Assembly (NCBI GenBank): GCA_942492115.1 | Contig: CALODL010000027.1 | Coordinates: 62,001-126,000, forward strand | DNA: 64,000 nt | Direction: 5' to 3' | Origin: CALODL01 sp942492115 | GTDB lineage: Bacteria > Planctomycetota > Phycisphaerae > UBA1845 > CAIVHJ01 | In this document: positions 61,301 through 64,000 of the stretch, in pieces | Layout of the letters: each line of letters opens with the position of its first letter | How positions within the stretch are numbered: the stretch's first letter is position 1 | Translations under genes and position numbers: made by a program | Notes under the pieces: model-generated | Databases searched by the model: none | What the model was told of the DNA's origin: nothing | What the model saw: only the letters and a program-made list of their open reading frames with translations

Positions 61301-62780
61301 TGCCATTGCCATTGACATCGGGCGCCCCGAGCATGATGTCCAGAGAATCGAGGACATCGTTGCCGTCACAGTCCTCGCACTCATCCGGAATCGAATTGAC
61401 ATTCAGGTCGAGACTCATTGCTCCAGAGATGTCGGTGAGATCATCGATGCCGTTCATGTTGCAGTCCGGGACGATGCATTCCGACTCCTCGAGGTGTTCG
61501 TCCATGTGGGGCTGGATCAATCGATGAAAATAGAGGTCGCCGTTGGCCAGCATGCCACTCCACGTCTGACTGCAGTAGGCCATGATCGAACCGCGCTGCG
61601 GAATTGTCACGGGATTCTGACACGTGTCGATTCCGATGTCGTGGGTATGGGGCGCGCCGCAGGTGTGGCCCAACTCGTGGGCTGTCACCTCGATGTCCCA
61701 GGTGTACGCATCGGGGATCATCGGATCAGGGAAGAAGCCGGCGGCATAGCCGACGACGCCATAGCCGAATGGTCCGCACAACGAACTGAGGTAGGCCGCG
61801 CCACCATAAGGGAAGTCGCGTCGACCAGAGAAGAACTGTAGTGTGTCGCGCTGAACACCGGGGTCGTTGTTGTTCCAGTATGGGCGGAGCTCTGCAAGGG
61901 GATCAGGGCCGTTAAACAGGTCGTCAGGCTGATCCCAGATGCGGACCCATGTGATCTCGATCCAGGTGTCGACATCCCGTTGGTACACGACACTGACTTC
62001 GCCATACATGGAGATGACGTAGTCCATTGCGGCAGTGGCGTCATCGAATAATTGAAACAGTTCGTAGTCGGTTTCAATGGCCAGTTCCAGATGCTTGAGG
62101 CCGACGGTTGAGGGCATCGTGCCCAGCGCAGCGCGGGTCGGGCGGTTGTCGATTTTGTCATCGGTGTCGAAGTGAGTGTCATCGACACCACAATGGGCGA
62201 CGCCCGGGGCGGGGCCACCCTGCATGCCTGATGCACGGAACACCGAAATCTCTCCGGCCGGTAACGGGCGACCATCGAAATCGGTGGAGGAGACACGATA
62301 GCGCGGTTGGCCCACTCCAAGGTCGATGTGCCCGGTTGAACGACCCTCGATGAGTGCGACATAAGCCGAGGATCCCGGGTGGCCGACCACCGTTCCGCGA
62401 AGAAGGGTGACGCGCCGCCAGTCGTACTCGAGCACGGCATCGCGCCCATCGGGACGGCCGATTACGAACCGCGTATCGGGCGAGACCACACGAAATGGCG
62501 TCAGCTCGAGCGCGACGCTGTGGCGGTCATTCACGGCGACATGATCAACGCGGATCGGGAGGTGGTCCTGTCGGGCGGCATCGAGGACTGCGCGGTCGAC
62601 GCGCATCACGGCCCCTCGATCGTTGGTTCTGATAGTGGCAAAGAGTGGCGGACTGGGGGCTCGACGTGCCTGGTGGGCCGGCTCACGGCCTGCTCTACGG
62701 GGCGGTTCCCCGAATGTATGGGCAGTGACGGCTACCATGCATGCACAGGCAAACCACATTACAATGCGGCTGCAATTCAT
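58353..62780 (-). CDS. giant secreted metzincin metalloprotease with NHL propeller, TSP3-like repeats and dockerin/cohesin-type tail
   Basis: 1475 residues, GAGGAG upstream, signal peptide MNCSRIVMWFACACMVAVTA. Metzincin catalytic domain of the reprolysin/M12-like type: HELGHTCGAPHTHD at 368-381 (His368, Glu369, His372, His378) and Met-turn SIMAYC near 398-403. A series of TSP3/EF-hand-like repeats follows (DCNLNGVPDDSDIAFGVS, DCNTNDISDFTEIQ). An NHL-type propeller spans about 590-830 (LSGPHGMTLGPSGNLYVTSS, LDQPRGLAFKPDGNLLVASF). More TSP3 repeats and a MAM-like jelly roll (ADFESGLPSGWTATGMFSVT) follow. The tail carries two dockerin-like repeats (APDGTADGNDRFHALNCFAN; APDGVCDGNDAFAALNAFGN) and a cohesin-like sandwich, near-identical in design to the protein at 17873. 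Probably extracellular or cell-surface. Confidence 0.95.
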   Translation of the reverse strand: MNCSRIVMWFACACMVAVTAHTFGEPPRRAGREPAHQARRAPSPPLFATIRTNDRGAVMRVDRAVLDAARQDHLPIRVDHVAVNDRHSVALELTPFRVVSPDTRFVIGRPDGRDAVLEYDWRRVTLLRGTVVGHPGSSAYVALIEGRSTGHIDLGVGQPRYRVSSTDFDGRPLPAGEISVFRASGMQGGPAPGVAHCGVDDTHFDTDDKIDNRPTRAALGTMPSTVGLKHLELAIETDYELFQLFDDATAAMDYVISMYGEVSVVYQRDVDTWIEITWVRIWDQPDDLFNGPDPLAELRPYWNNNDPGVQRDTLQFFSGRRDFPYGGAAYLSSLCGPFGYGVVGYAAGFFPDPMIPDAYTWDIEVTAHELGHTCGAPHTHDIGIDTCQNPVTIPQRGSIMAYCSQTWSGMLANGDLYFHRLIQPHMDEHLEESECIVPDCNMNGIDDLTDISGAMSLDLNVNSIPDECEDCDGNDVLDSLDIMLGAPDVNGNGIPDVCEPDCNLNGVPDDSDIAFGVSTDLYGNDIPDECEADCNTNDISDFTEIQSDMTLDKNRNTILDACENCDDDGQTDLEELSGAHDMWVASGEDGSILRRFHSKVGVLMNPSTGVSISRGQDVLVVGTGPAARVLVSSLDDARIMEFDIEGVYQQDLVSGGLLGAPAGMVMTADGDLLVANITGHNVLAYDGTTGAAQGPRVVSGAGGLSGPHGMTLGPSGNLYVTSSTNEVLEFNATSGAFERVLVAGTNNGGLDQPRGLAFKPDGNLLVASFGTESVLEFDGLTGRPRGKWAQVGTATAITQDNPWGIRVGPNGHVYVTRTGDLAPAPQPPVGASHLTDARMFEYDVCSGNFRKTHIGGQDHGLNYATGFAFIDGFDIDCNQNQLQDDCDIASGYSLDDNMNSIPDECEIDCNNNSIFDQRDLWPRGSSMDCNCNFIPDECDIGNGSSDCNANSVPDECEVNFDCNDNGTQDLCEVFNGTAEDCDANGVLDECELVGSDVILAADFESGLPSGWTATGMFSVTSACSVEPPCEGASWAYAGDTGSCEYDNANAGGLTMPPIDIPLGTTTLEFCHNRDTETDFDFTDITVNGGRIYRESGSTGGWVTEIIDLSHYEGQTITVVFSLFSDGGLNALGWQIDDVKVRSVGNRESDSDNDGVPDPCDACPGFDDTIDDNDNGIPDACEGTCKIHDNCADTNEDDIRDDNCIWWSCTAGVCAGTDIVFADMGGQFGACAPDGTADGNDRFHALNCFANIDPDGISAYSCENNPPAAFNVDAGGQFGSCAPDGVCDGNDAFAALNAFGNATSCACPLDGGPMPTTPQVPFVVERASITLTPSTTNVRPGGFIDIRASLDTGLKDLRGYQLHLASTGGTRGTLALVDISIDDSTALGATGPSWSAFNVKTGQMVAGRDNAGVPTSAQAYMATFTYQASANAAGTFAVTLLRDPRDQAQRTFLFPTPSTGIIPVERTAPVIVSIEK

Positions 62781-63083
62781 CTTCTTCTCCTCGGGTCAGG
62801 CGCTGGTTGGGACCCCAATTGTCTCGTGGTAAGGCGGTCGGATTCATTGTAGCGAGTTTCAGAGGTATAAAGGAATCCGCATAGGAGATGGTGCCTCCAG
62901 GGCACGATTCTGGCGCCGTAGATCTGTTTTTCTGATGGTTCGAGCGGGATCCGGCACAGGCGCCGCGCAAATCCACGCATCGCAGCAAGTAGGTCGGATC
63001 ACGTTGGCGATAAGGGGGGCGCGGGATCGATTGGCATGGAATCTGTATGTCCGCTGGCCACATGGATGACCACGTTTTGCTCA
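62781..63083. other. intergenic region between divergent genes
   Basis: About 300 bp holding the promoters of the metalloprotease (minus) and the porin (plus). TACAAT on the minus strand near 62848-62853 is a possible -10. No gene or terminator recognised. Confidence 0.4.
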
Positions 63084-64000
63084 ATGTCAAACTTCTGCAA
63101 ACATAATCTGAACAGGGTTGTTCTCATCGTGGCCTGTGCAGGGCCAGCGTGGGCCCAGGAACCCGCGCCACCTGCGACTCCACCGGCGCATGAAGACGCA
63201 CAATCGAACAGGCCTGTCGAAGCGCCAGAGTCCCCGACCGCTGATGCTCAGGAGGAGGTTCCGGCCACCGAGATGCCAGCGCCCACCGGCCCGCTACCCG
63301 GGCCCAAATTCTTCGCGCTCAGCTACGCCTCGGATTGGAGCTACCTCGACGGTCCCGAGGGGAGCTATGAGCCCGATTTATTCGATCCGTTGAAGAACAT
63401 CGATCTGGGTAACGACTGGCGGCTCGATTTCGGTGGGAGCATCCGATTTCGCCTCATGGGCGAGGAGAACAAGCTGTACGGCGGTCGCCGTCCGACGCAG
63501 GACACGTATCTATTGCAGCAATACCGTCTGCATGCCAACTTGCGGTACAAAGATGTGATCCGGTTCTTTATCGAGGGTATTCATGCGGATGCCGTGGATC
63601 GGGACACACCGACTATCGGGATCGATCAGAATCACATTGATTTCAACCAGATGTTCCTTGATTTCAAGCTCTTTGGCAGTGAGTCCCCGTTCATGTTGCG
63701 GGTAGGCCGGCAGGAGCTCCTCTATGGCAGTCAGCGCCTGGTCTCGCCGTTGATGTGGGCCAACACCCGGCGACGGTTCGATGGCGCGACGCTCATGTAC
63801 CGTGACGAGAACTGGAACATTGACGGCTTCTACGTGCGGCCGGTCCCAGTCAACCGTTCCGAGGGCCTGGAGAACAAGCCTGACGAGTACAACGAGGACC
63901 AGCACTTCTTCGGGATCTATTCCACCTACAAGGGCTGGGATCGTCACGGTCTCGACGTCTATTACCTGGTGCTGCTCGACAGCGATCCGCAGCCCAATTC
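63084..64000 (+). CDS. alginate-export-type outer-membrane porin (partial, continues past the right edge)
   Basis: An open frame from the ATG at 63084 (an in-frame ATG at 63066 is possible) runs to the end of the window, about 305 residues. Signal peptide MSNFCKHNLNRVVLIVACAG ending AWAQ. A Pro/Ala/Glu-rich linker follows (residues 22-75), then beta-barrel sequence: NDWRLDFGGSIRFRLMGEEN, YRLHANLRYKDVIRFFIEGI, NQMFLDFKLFGSESPFMLRV, GRQELLYGSQRLVSPLMWAN, and RRRFDGATLMYRDENWNIDG. The phrase VGRQELLYGSQRLVS is typical of the alginate_exp (AlgE-like) family. It has no stop codon in the window. Substrate not determinable. Confidence 0.85.
   Translation, partial: MSNFCKHNLNRVVLIVACAGPAWAQEPAPPATPPAHEDAQSNRPVEAPESPTADAQEEVPATEMPAPTGPLPGPKFFALSYASDWSYLDGPEGSYEPDLFDPLKNIDLGNDWRLDFGGSIRFRLMGEENKLYGGRRPTQDTYLLQQYRLHANLRYKDVIRFFIEGIHADAVDRDTPTIGIDQNHIDFNQMFLDFKLFGSESPFMLRVGRQELLYGSQRLVSPLMWANTRRRFDGATLMYRDENWNIDGFYVRPVPVNRSEGLENKPDEYNEDQHFFGIYSTYKGWDRHGLDVYYLVLLDSDPQPN

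Noticed and set aside
1..64000. Mobile element, prophage, or genomic island boundaries
   Set aside because: No transposase, integrase, terminal repeats or att-like duplication of tRNA ends was seen; the tRNA cluster is not followed by a duplicated 3' end.

Overview
The window looks like a chromosomal stretch of a Planctomycetota bacterium, most likely Phycisphaerae or a close relative. This is an inference from gene content, since no rRNA or other phylogenetic marker is present. The indicators are three ECF sigma factor genes each followed by a giant transmembrane Ser/Thr kinase, large secreted proteins with dockerin, cohesin-like and thrombospondin-type-3-like repeats, IPTL-CTERM tails, a type II pseudopilin-like protein, CxxCGY-type zinc ribbons on membrane proteins, and high GC. 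I saw no phage, integrase, insertion sequence or CRISPR.

Layout. 0.2-11 kb (minus strand): two paralogous ECF/kinase-TPR pairs flank an exported TPR protein, with a VOC protein at the distal end. 11-16.8 kb: a Nudix hydrolase, a 1267-aa subtilisin-like protease with Cys-rich repeats, and a small helix-hairpin-helix protein. 16.9-17.8 kb: a minus-strand tRNA cluster (Asp, Glu, an odd Ser-type tRNA, Pro, Gln) bracketed by two related short elements, each a tiny ORF, a covarying hairpin, a GGGGAGG box and a terminator. 17.9-30.3 kb: a cohesin/dockerin-type secreted protein, an IPTL-CTERM protein, metY behind a candidate pseudoknot leader, a di-haem peroxidase with a dockerin tail, mtaB, a carboxypeptidase-regulatory-like lipoprotein, a YbjQ-YbjQ-PrsW operon, a Gfo/Idh/MocA oxidoreductase and a LolA-like protein.

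30.5-42 kb: a lipoprotein with a caspase-like His/Cys dyad; a deletion scar where a nitrobindin-like gene and a Tat-signal aminotransferase gene are both truncated at the same point; an M16 peptidase; an IPTL-CTERM protein; a pseudopilin; a kinase with a TolB-like propeller; and a truncated beta-helix protein. 42.1-44.8 kb: a compact operon marR - PQQ-like propeller - arsM behind a consensus promoter overlapped by a three-half-site operator; the MarR protein is Cys-rich, suggesting arsenic sensing. 44.8-52.2 kb: a membrane zinc-ribbon protein, an exported agmatine/arginine-deiminase-like protein, and two small secreted paralogues flanking a BNR-repeat protein.

52.2-56.3 kb: an ECF sigma factor and a kinase whose extracytoplasmic half is an oligopeptide-type ABC solute-binding protein. 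This fusion is the most striking candidate for an undescribed signalling system in the window. 56.5-58.3 kb: a gene interrupted by two +1 frameshifts, preceded by a promoter and a terminator in its leader. 58.4-64 kb: a 1475-aa secreted metzincin with an NHL propeller, TSP3-like repeats and the same dockerin/cohesin module as the protein at 18 kb, and, cut by the right edge, an alginate-export-type outer-membrane porin.

Coordinates of starts are my choices from ribosome-binding sites, signal peptides and family alignments from memory. No database search was run.
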